Below are positions 22,017 through 32,730 of a stretch of DNA of 64,000 nucleotides, piece by piece (within the stretch, counting starts at the first letter, position 1; each line of letters opens with the position of its first letter). A program made the position numbers and the translations under genes. The notes beneath the pieces are model-generated. The model did no database searches and was not told the DNA's origin. It saw only the letters and a program-made list of their open reading frames with translations. This DNA comes from Phragmites australis (taxonomy: Eukaryota; Streptophyta; Magnoliopsida; Poales; Poaceae): positions 2,418,001 to 2,482,000 of the forward strand of contig NC_084924.1 of assembly GCF_958298935.1 (NCBI RefSeq), in the 5' to 3' direction.

Positions 22017-23211
22017 TGTCGGAGGGTGAACTCCTCAAGTAGGGATCCGGAGGGACCCCTTTGAGATTCGACCGGGGGATGATTTTGAATATGTTTTGCG
22101 GGTGAAATAAATAGGTGTAAAGGCGATGCAGGTGGAATGGAATGATCGGCTGCAGAAGTAGTAAATGCCTAGGAGGTTTTTAGACAGGTTTGGGGCCGCC
22201 CTGAGCGTAATATCCTACTCCTGTGTTTATGCTATAAATGCTCTGAGAATGTCTCTCTGAGTGTTTTCTGGGTTACAAGAATATTTGTCTAGTCTAAAGC
22301 TTTAGGCTCCTTATTCTTCGGTGATCTGAGGTTCTGTGCTTGTCCCCGGCTACCGAAGGTTCAATCGGGTCTTCCGCCGTCCTTTTCCCAGGGAGCCCGC
22401 TCCGCCTTAAGTACCCGCCGGGGTGGTAGTGTGCCCAGAAAGGGAGGACGCGAGTTCCAAGACGCCGTAAATGAAAAGCAAACGTGAGGACCGGTGCATT
22501 AAATGTCCCCACGTTTCCCTACCAGGCCGTGGCAGGGACTGACAACAAGCGTGGAGGAGCAGTTGAAAGTGACAGGCTACGCACCCTCTTAAATTCTGCA
22601 TCGGGCCTTTCACTGGTTGACACCTCACCGCTGGACCTCTGTGGGGGCCACCAACGAAGGACTTCTCAGGCCCTCGGGGAACCAAGTGCTCGGGGGCCAC
22701 TGTTCGCTGCCCCGAGCACTCTCTCCAGGATATACCCTTTCTTGGTCCTCAGGGAACCAAGTGCTCGGGGGCCACTGTTCACGGCCCCGAGCACTCTCTC
22801 CCGGAATTGGCTGTTCGGTTCCTCGGGGAACCGAGTGCTCGGGGGTCACTGTTTACGGCCTCGAGCACTCTCTCCCGGAACTGGCTTCCCTTGGGTCCTC
22901 GGGTGCTCGGGGGCCACTGTTCGCAGCCCCGAGCACCCCCTTCCCGGTACTTGGCTTTTCTGGTCGTCAGGGGGCTTGAGTGCTCGGGGGCCACTGTTCG
23001 CAGCCCCGAGCACTCTCTTCCCGGTACTTGATCTTCTCGGGTCATCGAGGAACTCGGGTACTCGGGGACCACTGTTCATGGCCCCGAGCACCATCTCCCG
23101 GGACTTAGTCTTCTCGTGCCCCGCGGAGATAATCCCGCGGGAGGGTGCCACGTGGCAACCTGCTGATCTAGCCTCGGGACTCAGGGACCCCTGGTTCCTA
23201 TGTCACCGACA
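22017..23211 (-). mobile_element. Solo LTR of a sister Tat family
   Basis: Starts TGTCGGAGGGTGAACTCCT and ends CACCGACA, the same ends as the element 1/2 LTRs, but the interior is clearly diverged. Flanks CTATA (22012-22016) and CTATC (23212-23216) are a 5-bp TSD with one mismatch; no internal region is present, so it is a solo LTR. It carries about six units of a 73-75-bp repeat (22675-23100). Confidence 0.85.
22675..23100. repeat. Tandem array of about six 73-75-bp units without G-box
   Basis: Units are anchored on GTGCTCGGGGGCCACTGTTC at about 22686, 22760, 22833, 22908, 22981 and 23055. The period equals that of the element 1/2 LTRs, and the flanking stem (CTCGGGGGC against GCCCCGAGCAC) is retained, but the centre reads CACTGTTCGCAGC instead of CACGTGCAGC. 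Confidence 0.8.
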
Positions 23212-23216
23212 CTATC

Positions 23217-25289
23217 GGTAGAGAATACAACTGAACTACTGCATAAAACTGTTTTACGCTTAAAACTGAATCGTAAAACATTATACTTGAAATACCCTTT
23301 ATGCATCTATCAACCATTTAAAATAGTATAAGGCTTATTGAGTACCTTTCATACCCACTCTTGCTATTATTCAGATGAGAAAGCCACTGTAAACCACGTT
23401 GAGGATGGAGGCGTGAATGAAGAGTAAAGTTGGGAGTCACGTTTGCACCCTAGCTGCTTTGTGGCTTGGGTCGTGTTTTTCGCTGTGCTTTTGTTGGCCG
23501 TTAGGCCAGATTTAAAATATACAGTATGGGTTGTAGCCTTTTATACTCCGAAACTTAATGCTTATGTACAAAATTTAACTGTGATATTATAACTGTTATA
23601 TTATGTGTATCAGCTACTTGATACAGTGACTGTTACAAGAGACATATGAGATTACGAGTTCGAGGTCATCATAGCAGGATGCTTGTACAGGGACGCAGAG
23701 ACTATTAGATTGGTGCCTCAAACTCTAAAGTGAAAATGACAGTAAATGACTGGAAGAGAGATTTGTGGTGAGATCTTATCTTGGTGACTTAACCTACTTA
23801 TGGGCTAGGTGGCTCAAGGGTAGTGATCGGGTACCGTCCGAGAGTAATAGCCTAAGTGGCTGCTCCAATATGAACTAGAGATGACAATTATACCATCGAT
23901 ATTATGAGATAAAAATCACCCGTGAAGAGTTAGCTCTCTTTCTATCTTTATATTTCTGCATTTACATATTTGTAATTTATCTTTACTGGTTTACCTTTCT
24001 AAAATAGTTTGTTATGATTGACTATATGTTGCAAACTTTTTCGAATGGTACAGTAGACACACTAGATAGATTTAGAGTACATTTAGATATAAATTAATAT
24101 AGATTTATCATATAAAATATTTAGAGTTGATTAGTTTTTTTTTCCTAATTCATTCTCTCGTAAAAACAATACTTATAATTGGGTTCAGAACATAGACTTA
24201 ACTCTTACACTTCTAACAACTCCATTGAAAAAAAAAAGAAAAGAAAAAAAGATAAAAGATCGAGAAAGAGAAATCACAAACCAATTACCTATGTGATGAG
24301 CTACTAGCTTGCGAGCCGTTTCTCTCCACGGAAATGAATTACTCTGAGTCATGGAGCACGTATACAACCTTTAGACCTTCATAAAGGGAAACTATAATAC
24401 CTCATTTGAGTACACTGGCACCTAAGAAAAAAAATTACTTATTAGTAATCTCTTATGTATCACTTAAACTCAAATATGTATACTATTTAAACTAGAAATG
24501 TTGAAATATATACACGGATTTTTGAGCTCCACTGGACGTTGATGGGTCATAGCCGATTAGCCGAAGCTAAAAAGCTACTGGTAGTAGTAATATAAAATTC
24601 AGCTTGAAAAGAGTAATTTTTGCGGTCCCAAGTGTCAAGGGCCCCACATTGCACGTACTTTGACATCATGTCAGAAGAACTGAGATTGGTTGAGGCCCTG
24701 GAGTCATGACTTCCCTTTCAGACTTTCAGTAGTCTGCAACCTCCTGAATCCGAAGAGAATAGAGATTGGTTAGAGCCTTGACTTTTGTTTACGCGTCTTG
24801 AGCTACTTGTCAGACAGTAGGTGACTGGATGTCTGGAATTCTGGATGCATACTCCAGTGGGCCTCAACTCTCGACAGTTAACTGGTGGACAAAGAAAAAA
24901 AAAAGACAAATGGAGTAGTATTAAACAAAGATGATCACAAGTTCATAACTACCGAAGCCAGTGGCAGATATAGAAAATAAATGACTACATGTCTTATTTA
25001 TTAGATATGAGATTTGAATATCCCAGTCGTTAAGTTAGATATATCAGATAAACATAATGCATATGATATATCAGTAGAGAATAAAAAATTATCTAGTATT
25101 TTGTGCACTTGAGTATCAATGTGGGTCTGCCCCTGCTTTGAGCATCAGCACCGCTCCCATATTCTCCTGCACCAAAAGGTTGGCTATGCACAGATAACCT
25201 CGGACGAGCATGCTTAATTGGGTAGCATTTTAGCTCTGATGATATAGCTTACTGCGTCTACTAATCGTCTAATCCACTGCTAGAGGTAC
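23217..25289. other. Intergenic DNA, nothing recognisable
   Basis: Moderately AT-rich with only short frames and no domain. GATTGGTTGAGGCCCTGGA near 24683 and GATTGGTTAGAGCCTTGAC near 24764 form a small degenerate direct repeat. Confidence 0.35.
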
Positions 25290-25505
25290 GTGTTACAATG
25301 GGCTTCGTATTCTGAGATCGTTTTGGCACTTGACTTGAGTGCTCCTAACTCTGAATCTAGAGTTGTTCAGATAACAAAGATGCTGGACCGACTTCAAATT
25401 CTTCCAAGGAATGGCAGCTCCGGCACTGCCAGAGAAATCCTAATTAAGCACCCTCTTCAGCAACAGTTACACAGCACTGCGATTGCTTCTGCAGGGAAAA
25501 GGTGA
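25290..25505 (+). other. Unidentified exon-like open segment
   Basis: A 71-codon frame with balanced, non-repetitive composition whose tail, just before a good donor (AAAAG|GTGAGT at about 25502), reads like a conserved protein (ITKMLDRLQILPRNG, TAREILIK). I do not recognise the protein and see no partner exons nearby, so it may be a gene fragment. Confidence 0.25.
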
Positions 25506-25734
25506 GTTCAGAGCCAACTTGACAACGAACGCACATGGATCCACTGTTCCATGCGTCGGGATTTCATTTTCATGGCTCTTCTTCATCGATCTGTTCAAGA
25601 ACGTCACTGCATAAGTATTTAAAATGAATCACATTAAAGCGACGGCGTGAGGTTAAATTAACGCGCGCAAAAAAAAAAAAAAAAACCAACGCCAGCAGCG
25701 GATTGGAGGGCTTCTCGAGGGATATTAGGATCCT

Positions 25735-26042
25735 CTAACTTTCTTAGATTCTATTTGTTTTAATCTGTTTCTGACTTATGTTTTAAGTCTAAAAGCCAGA
25801 AAGTTAAATAAGTATGTTTGTTGAAAAGTGATTTTTAAAAAAATTAGAAGCTTGCTTCTAAGAAAATGAAATAGAAGTTAAGAACCTAACTGAGAATAAT
25901 TTTTATAAAAAGTGATGTACCGAGAAGTTAAAAAATATTGTAAAAACCAACCACTAAAATCCAAAAATAGTTTCTCAGCAAAGCAAAAAATATAACATTT
26001 TAGAAAAACTAAAAATAGAAGATCACACAAACAGGCACTTAG
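25735..26042. mobile_element. MITE-like element (tentative)
   Basis: An AT-rich block of about 300 bp beginning near TAGATTCTATTTGTTTTAATC and ending near CACACAAACAGGCACTTA; the two ends are imperfect inverted repeats of the (T)CTGTTTGT type seen in grass MITEs. No unambiguous TSD. A poly(A) run of about 18 lies upstream at about 25668. Confidence 0.35.
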
Positions 26043-26193
26043 TAAAGTCCTAGCCTGAATTTAGTCTTTGCATTTACCGTTTGGCTCATCCAAAGGCTTT
26101 TATTTGGCTGGTCGTAGTGAGGCATTTTGGAGGGAAAAGTAGTAGAGACGGCACCTTTTGGCGGCAGAACGGAGTTAGATCGATCTCTAACTG

Positions 26194-26275
26194 ACGGAAG
26201 AGCTCGGAGTTGTCCAAGATGCTCGTGTAGAGATGGACACCCAAATAACGGAAGAGCTCGGAGTTGTCCAAGATG
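26194..26275. repeat. 28-bp direct repeat, two copies
   Basis: An identical 28-mer starting ACGGAAGAGCTCGGAG occurs at 26194-26221 and 26248-26275, offset 54 bp, about 300 bp upstream of the FAR1-like relic. Confidence 0.8.
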
Positions 26276-26585
26276 GATTAATCAGGTAAGTTATACTAAA
26301 CTGACATTTCCTTGATTTGGTGTAGTTAATGAACTTTTGTCTATAAATCTTTGTATTGGTCTACAAAATCAAACATTTCTATGGATTTTGAACATCCGAT
26401 GCTTGTTATCCCTTTCCTGATGCTATGTCAAATTTTCAGAGTGCAGAATCTAGTTGCCTAGTCGTTATCCGTTTCCTTTTTTTGATGATATTGTGATCTT
26501 CCTTTGCACTTAAATTGTGGTTTCAATATTTTTTTTAGTGTAAGAGTAGAACCTAGCTGGGTACTCAAATTGGCATAAAATTAAA

Positions 26586-27396
26586 AATTTGGATGAGGCT
26601 TGGAAGTTCTGAGTTTTCTATGAAGGTCGGATAGGCTTTGATGTTAGAAAGAGGTATGCAAATGAAAATAGGGTGGATGGCAAGATCTCATCTTAATAGA
26701 TATGTTAGTTCAAATGAGGGTCAGCGAAAACAAGACAAAAGAGATGATTTAACAAGGTGTTTCTGAGTAGAAACAATAATTGGTTGGAAGGTTCGTATGG
26801 GTCTCACCCTAAATCGGGAGATACAAAATTATGAAGTGTCCAATGTAATTTTAGTACATAATCATGCACTCCACTCGCCAGAAACCCGCAACTTGATGGT
26901 ATCGCAACGAAAAATTATAGAATTACAAGCTTTTGAAATTGAAACACCCGATAATTTTGGGATTGGAGCAAAGGCAACACATGAGTTAGCTGGTCATCAA
27001 GTTGGTGGTTCACTTAATCTTAACTACACCTGCATGATCACAAAAATTATTTGCGAACCAAGCGCCAACAAGCAATAGCATATGGTAAAGCAGGAAGTAT
27101 TTTGAAGTATATTTAAGACAAAATTGTTGAGAACCCTTCATTCCAATATTTTGATGCAAATGGATTGTGATGAACAAATTGCAAACATATTTTGGGCTGC
27201 TGCAAAAATGATCGTTGACTATGCATATTTTGGTGATGTTGTCACTTTCGATATTACTTTTGGAACAAACAAGAAGTACATGTCATTTGGTGCCTTTGTT
27301 GGATTCAATCATTTTAAAGAAACAATCATTTTTGGTGCAGCTCTTTTGTATGATGAAACATTTGAGTCTTTTAAGTGTCTCTTTACCTCATGTGTT
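26586..27396 (+). pseudogene. FAR1/FRS-type (MULE-derived) transposase pseudogene
   Basis: The FAR1 DNA-binding region is recognisable at 26586-26790 (GRIGFDVRKRYANENRVDGKI), followed by the C-terminal part of that domain (NREIQNYEVSNVILVHNHALHSP) and the start of the MULE transposase domain (DEQIANIFWAAAKMIVDYAYFGDVVTFD to about ESFKCLF). Breaks: TGA replacing a Trp codon at 26610-26612, frame change between about 26700 and 26790, a one-base deletion near 27032, and TAA at 27114-27116. It ends abruptly near 27396, before the rest of the transposase and the SWIM zinc finger. Either a domesticated FRS gene relic or a MULE relic. Confidence 0.82.
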
Positions 27397-27889
27397 TGCG
27401 TGAACGATCAACAGATTTCTCCACCTCATGCTTTTGAGTTTCAATGGCTTGGCAATCCTCCTCAGGAAGCTCCTCAAGCGTCGGTGCGATGATGTTGTCA
27501 GGATTGATTTCGGTTCCCTCTTAAGACATGACGCAACAGTAGATTGTAGAGGGTGAAGTCGCCAAAACCCTAGGTGAAGATGTCGATGGAGAACCATCGT
27601 TCCCCAGCGGAGTCACTAACTTATGTTGGCGTGGCATTTGGCAACCCCGTGCAGTATGAATCGTCCTGTATAACTATCGCTTTTCGCAATGACACACGAC
27701 TTATTTACGGGCAAACAAGTAAAGAATTTTGATAGACAACCTTGAGGATTGTTGCCCGGACAATTTACAAGCAAATCGGTCTTTACCTCAAGCTTAATGA
27801 CTAAACATGATTATAATGATGCACACGATACATGGTTATGCTTAATGATATGATTAAGGAATTGTGACATGACACTTCCTCTGATGTGT
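27397..27889. other. Unclassified repeat-like sequence
   Basis: The FAR1 homology stops and an unrelated sequence begins. CCCCAGCGGAGTCACTAAC (near 27603) resembles phrases common in grass LTR elements, but no borders or domain were found. Confidence 0.3.
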
Positions 27890-29430
27890 GGAGGAAAAAA
27901 ATCAATATAGTGGAGCGCTCCAGGAGTTAGCGTGTGCATGCGTAGTGTTAGTAATATAGAGTTCTTGTCCATTACGTATAGATTACTAGAGTCCTTACCC
28001 TATACTCCCTCATATACTCTCTATATATTACCCCCAAGGGCTACTATTGAATACAAATTGTTATTCCTGATATGGTATCACAACCAAGTGTTTTTGGGAT
28101 GCTGCAACTCATCCCCATGTAGATCTATTCAATCGCCGGCTCTCCCTCTCTTCTCGTCGGCTCTCTCTCTCCTCTGTTCTCGGCCAAATCTATAGTACTA
28201 CGACGGTTCTTGGCCGACATTGTTCATCATCCGATCCAACATTCTCTCCCACGCCCACTCGCTAACGGCTCTCCACGCCAACTCCTCCCTATCGCCCCTG
28301 CTTGGATCCGCCTCCAGCACCGCGGGGGGAGGGGGGCGTTCTTGATTTGGTCCGGTTGCCTCCTCTAGTGTTGTCGGTCTGCTCCGCACCGCTACCTGCG
28401 AGGCTTCTTACCCAACAATGGTAGGGGCACCACGAGCAAGTCACACACCATCGGGTCGCTGCTCGGGTCTGTTCGATGATGTCGCTTGGAGTTGGGCTTG
28501 CATGTCTTGCCAGTCCGCCTTTCACCGTTGTCTCTACCTCCATCGATTCTTGCTCCTCCGCCATCGACTCCTCCAACCACCGGTTTAGCCTACCATCGAT
28601 TCGGGCTCACATGCAAGCCACCAGATCCACCCGCCCCTGACCGGATCCGCCCCATGGTTGTGTGGGTGAGGTGGCTGTGGGCGGGCGAGCCCAAATCAGT
28701 CGCTCGCCTGCTATTCACCGGCTTGATCTGGCCTCTATCGCCCAGGATGTCGTCTTGGCCTCCGTTGCACAAGGCTTCTCTGCATCAGCTTGCTGTAGTT
28801 TTGCTGTGCTTTTATGGGCCACTTGTGCTGCTGCTACTCTTGTGGACACAATTAACATTTGGCTGCTTTTGACGATAGTTCTATGCTTCTTAGTTGACAT
28901 TGGGATGTTAATCTCATGGTGTTGTGCTAGGATTTTGTTTTGTTGTTATTGCATGCTAGTGTCTTAGACTCGTATTAGGGTCGTTGTTTTTCGCCGTGCC
29001 CACATCAAAGTCCGCTCGTCTCTCTTTGAGTTCGTCTGTATCGTGTGAGTCCACATATTACTTTTTCAATTAGTCGATTTCTTTTGTGGTTAGCTAAATT
29101 CTATTTTTGTTTGGTTAATCCTTTTCTAGTTGTTATTGATGCAACTAAGCCATTTAGATCTTTCCATGACTTTAGTGATATACTTTTTTTATCCCACTCC
29201 TTGTTATTGTTGTGTTTGCAATTCTTGATATAGAACATTCTTCTGTCATCTTGATCTTTTCATAGCTCTAGTGATAATTTTTGTTTGTCGTCTTACTTAC
29301 TCGTCGTCGCTTTGTTATGATTCTTTACCAAAAATGTTCTTTTGATGTTATCATCATAACTCCACTCTTCGGTTTGATTCGACAGGATTTTCCCTGCTAA
29401 CTAATACTGGATTCTCAATTTTGCATTGTG
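27890..29430 (+). mobile_element. Degraded short LTR retroelement, copy 1
   Basis: The LTR 3' end is recognised at about 27940-28070 (AT-rich, ending ...TTGTTATTCCTGATA) directly followed by a PBS TGGTATCA (28073-28080) complementary to initiator Met tRNA. The downstream stretch has no polyprotein; 28930-29425 is homologous to 31960-32480 near copy 2. Probably a short non-autonomous Ty1/copia-like element. Outer borders are uncertain. Confidence 0.55.
28073..28084 (+). other. Primer-binding site (initiator Met tRNA type)
   Basis: TGGTATCACAAC begins two bases after the LTR-like end and matches the common plant PBS TGGTATCAGAGC at its first eight positions. Confidence 0.5.
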
Positions 29431-29770
29431 TGGAAGTTCTGATTAATATGGACACATCTTTGCATACAGCCTCTCCAATGCATCGCATATAACAATTGGC
29501 CCCTCAATCAATGCCACGTTTTATATTTATTTCTCCTAGCCCCAATTGTCAACCACTCTCTTCCTCTGCAATCCTCCCTCTTTCTTACTCGTCTTGATTT
29601 GTGCGCTGAGCTCTCCGTTGCATTCTTCGTTGTATCTTAAGCTCTTTGTTTGTTTGCTCAGCTTGTGTCTCATGTAAGAATGCAAGATATAATCTCTCTC
29701 CAAATGCAAGAAATCTGAGCGGTATGATTTAGATAAAAGCTAACTAGGAGTATTGTGGATGACCTCGTAA

Positions 29771-30013
29771 GATCATCTCCAAGGATTCTCATCAGGGACC
29801 ACGTTTACTTCAGTACTCCAACGATTTTTCTTTACGGTTTCCGTCACAAAGAGATTCTTAAAGTCATTCACTTTAGGACGAGATTCTCTCTACTTTCCTA
29901 TCAGGAATCCTTTTGAGGGAAAGTTGTTGCAGATGAGAGAAAATAAAGAGAATGGGAATGAGGAGAGGAATCTAGAAAGAAACGAAATGAAGAAAATATG
30001 ATTAGATATGGTC
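29771..30013 (-). mobile_element. Small TIR element (MITE-like), copy 1
   Basis: A 243-bp block with TAA directly flanking both ends (29768-29770 and 30014-30016) and imperfect terminal inverted repeats GATCATCTCCAAGGAT / GACCATATCTAATCAT. Its reverse complement aligns along most of its length with 42097-42350 (shared words include TTTCGTT, AGAGAGAATC, GTGACG, GTAAAG), so it is a repeat family. The TAA TSD suggests a Tourist/Harbinger-type MITE. Confidence 0.6.
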
Positions 30014-31229
30014 TAAGTGTAAACGCACTAAAAACTTGATGAGAGGTGGATTATAAGATGTTACGACATTTGGTTCATATATATTAAATTGCATTCGCAG
30101 AATTCGATCTATCGGAGAAGCAAGCTGAAGCTTCGTTGGACATCACACTACGGAAACTTACTTCCCTTGAGGTTTCTGTATTTGGATCTTATTATTATCT
30201 TAACAATTACTCTGTCAAACCTGTTTTCTATTTCTCCTAGCTATAGGAGCTGAACAGACCTGTATTTTTGCAGCGGAAAATTTTTGTTGATGAAGCTAAA
30301 ACTCTATCGGAGGAGATTTCCAAGTTAAATGAACTTCTGTCAAGCAAGAAGCATCTCTTTCAGGCTCGACATTTCAGCCTCTTTACAAAGATTGCAGCTC
30401 ATTCTGTATGCATGTTTAGCTTCTGTATGTTCACAATTCTTGTGGCACCTGTGTATACACCACATTTTCTTCTGAACTGTATGAACTACTTTCTCAAGAA
30501 CTGGAAATGATTAACATGGATCTGTAGTTTCTGTGCGATATTAGTAAAGAATTGCGATAGCATGATGGGCCATGATGCATGGTCATAATATTGGCTGTTT
30601 TCCCATCATCTCATAAGGTAGCCCGTGGCCCCCAAGTTCCTATCCCTGGATGAAGGGGCTAGCCATGTTTGTCCTACCAAATTTTGTCTAAACTTTAACA
30701 TTCTTCTATATATTTTTTACTATAACTATTACTATAAAAATAAGCTTATATGTTAGCCTACCAATACCGGTTTGTATTAAGGACTGACACTAAAAAGCAA
30801 TTCGAAAAGAATCAGCAACAAAATTTGATTATCACTGTCCGTTTGTAGTTAGAACAGGCAGTGATGGTGGATAACAATTTATTCTTAAAAAAATTATGAC
30901 TTTTTCATACGAAGTCATACGAGAACAAACTTTATAGCAAAAATGTAGCCCTTGAGATCTATAACTTTGTAATTAAAACCTTTTTCATTTGAAGTCATTT
31001 GAATATTTAAATAATCATTTAAAATTTCAAACAGAACATGTCAAAAGGATTGTACATGCTAATGCTATCACTATTACTTCTGTGATAGGGATGATAATGA
31101 CGTATCGCGCGAGCTGAAAGTTTCCGGGTTTGAGTGCCACAAACCGCATGCGTGCATATTTTATTAAAAAAATCGCATGACTTGTGCGGGTGTGAGGTCC
31201 TCAGGTACAATTTTTTTAAGTTTTTTTTA

Positions 31230-32730
31230 ATCGTCGGGGCTTGGGAGTTGGGACGTGCCGCTGGGGCTTGCTCTGCCGCTCCGATGCTCCTCCCGTGGGC
31301 CACGTCGTCTATCACGATGCTCCAGCCTGCTGCCAAATCACGCTAGATCTTCACCATTGTTGCCAATCATGCTGGATCCGCCAATCGCGCCTCCCATTGT
31401 TGATCTTCGACGTCGTCGCCGGATCTTCGCTGCCGAGCTCTCCAGCCATCGCCGCCGTCGGGATCTGGATCGAGGCCGAAGGATTCGCTCGGTCCACCAT
31501 GGGATCGGTCGACGCGCGGCAACTGGAGAAGGAGATCAACTTTCACGTGGATGATTTTTTATACGCATTTTGTATTAAGGGAGATTATAAAAGGTTATAC
31601 AACGATAAAAAATGATCAAGACCAAACTGGAAAACCAAAATAGATATTACACGCTCATAGGCAACAAGAGCTGAGCACTGGAAGGAAAAACAAACAACCC
31701 GAAACCGCTGTTGATCACGTTACAGAGCCGATAATTCGCAACTGTTCTTTGAGCGTGAAGAGATGCTTGGCGCCGGTGTTGCACCATCTATCCATGTCCT
31801 TCCAGATCATTTCAACTACGCAGTCGGAGGAGGCGCGGCGCTTGTTGAAGACCACATCAATCATGTGGATGATGATTGGGGCCGTGCCTGTGCTTTGGTT
31901 GGAGGATGGCATCGTGATCCTGTTTTTGGCTCCCTAACATGTGCCATCTTTTGTGATGTTGCCCACTGCTGCTAGTATTCTTGTTGTTGCTCGTGTCTAT
32001 CTTATATTAGAGTCATTCTATCATCGTGTCTATTAAATTTGTCGTAATTCACAATGTTTCTGGGAGTTTGATTGGCTTCATTTTTCTTTAACTTCTCTTG
32101 CTAGTCTTGTTGCTTGTATCTCTGTTGCTAGTATCTATATTTCTCTATAGAATTTTCTGCTTTGTCCACATCCTAGTTTCTCTTTGAGTTCATCTATGCC
32201 ATACGAATCTACATATTCCTTCATCAGTCAGGTGTTTTCTTTTGTGGGTAGCCAAATTTCATCTTTATTTAGCTAATATTTGCTAGTCGTTATTGATGTA
32301 ATTGTGTCATCTTGGTCTTTCTGTAGCTTTAATGACAACTTCATTTGTCATCTTGCTCTACTCGTCATTGCTTTGTATGCGATTCTTAACCAAAAGTATT
32401 CTTTTGTTTCTATCACCATGACTCTACTCATGTGCTTCTTTTTTTTTTGCATTTCTTTGGTTTGATTCGACATGTTATCAATGCTCAACTCTATGACGGC
32501 TTTAAAGAGACATATTTTGCATGTATCACTTTTATATTGTCTAAGTTTAGTATTTAGTGTCCGCTCGTTCAAATACAACGCTACTACATATGCCTTGCAT
32601 TTGAGGAGGGTTAGGAGTATAGAGTCTTTTACTAATTTATCAGTAGAGTCATTTTCCTATATGCTCTTTTGTACTCTATATATTGCTCATATCAAGTTAT
32701 TATTCAATACAAGTGTTATTCATAACAGCT
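31230..32730 (+). mobile_element. Degraded short LTR retroelement, copy 2, inside a GYRA intron
   Basis: Lies in the intron between GYRA blocks 2 and 3 (30364-33171). 31960-32480 aligns with 28930-29425 (shared phrases such as TCTCTTTGAGTTC, AGTCGTTATTGATG, TTTGATTCGACA), and 32560-32725 aligns with the LTR end of copy 1 at 27940-28070. This end therefore represents the 3' LTR. A LINE fragment is nested inside it. Left border uncertain. Confidence 0.5.
31556..31861 (-). mobile_element. 5'-truncated LINE fragment nested in retroelement copy 2
   Basis: Flanked by CACGTGGATGAT (31544-31555) and CATGTGGATGAT (31862-31873), a 12-bp TSD with one mismatch. The left inner edge is a T-run, i.e. a 3' poly(A) on the minus strand. 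The minus-strand frame within it (IWKDMDRWCNTGAKHL) resembles the extreme C-terminus of plant LINE ORF2. Only about 306 bp survives. Confidence 0.65.

Noticed and set aside
28289..28967. Overlapping frames of 60-128 codons in the retroelement copy 1
   Set aside because: No motif of gag or pol, and the frames conflict between strands; treated as non-coding internal region.
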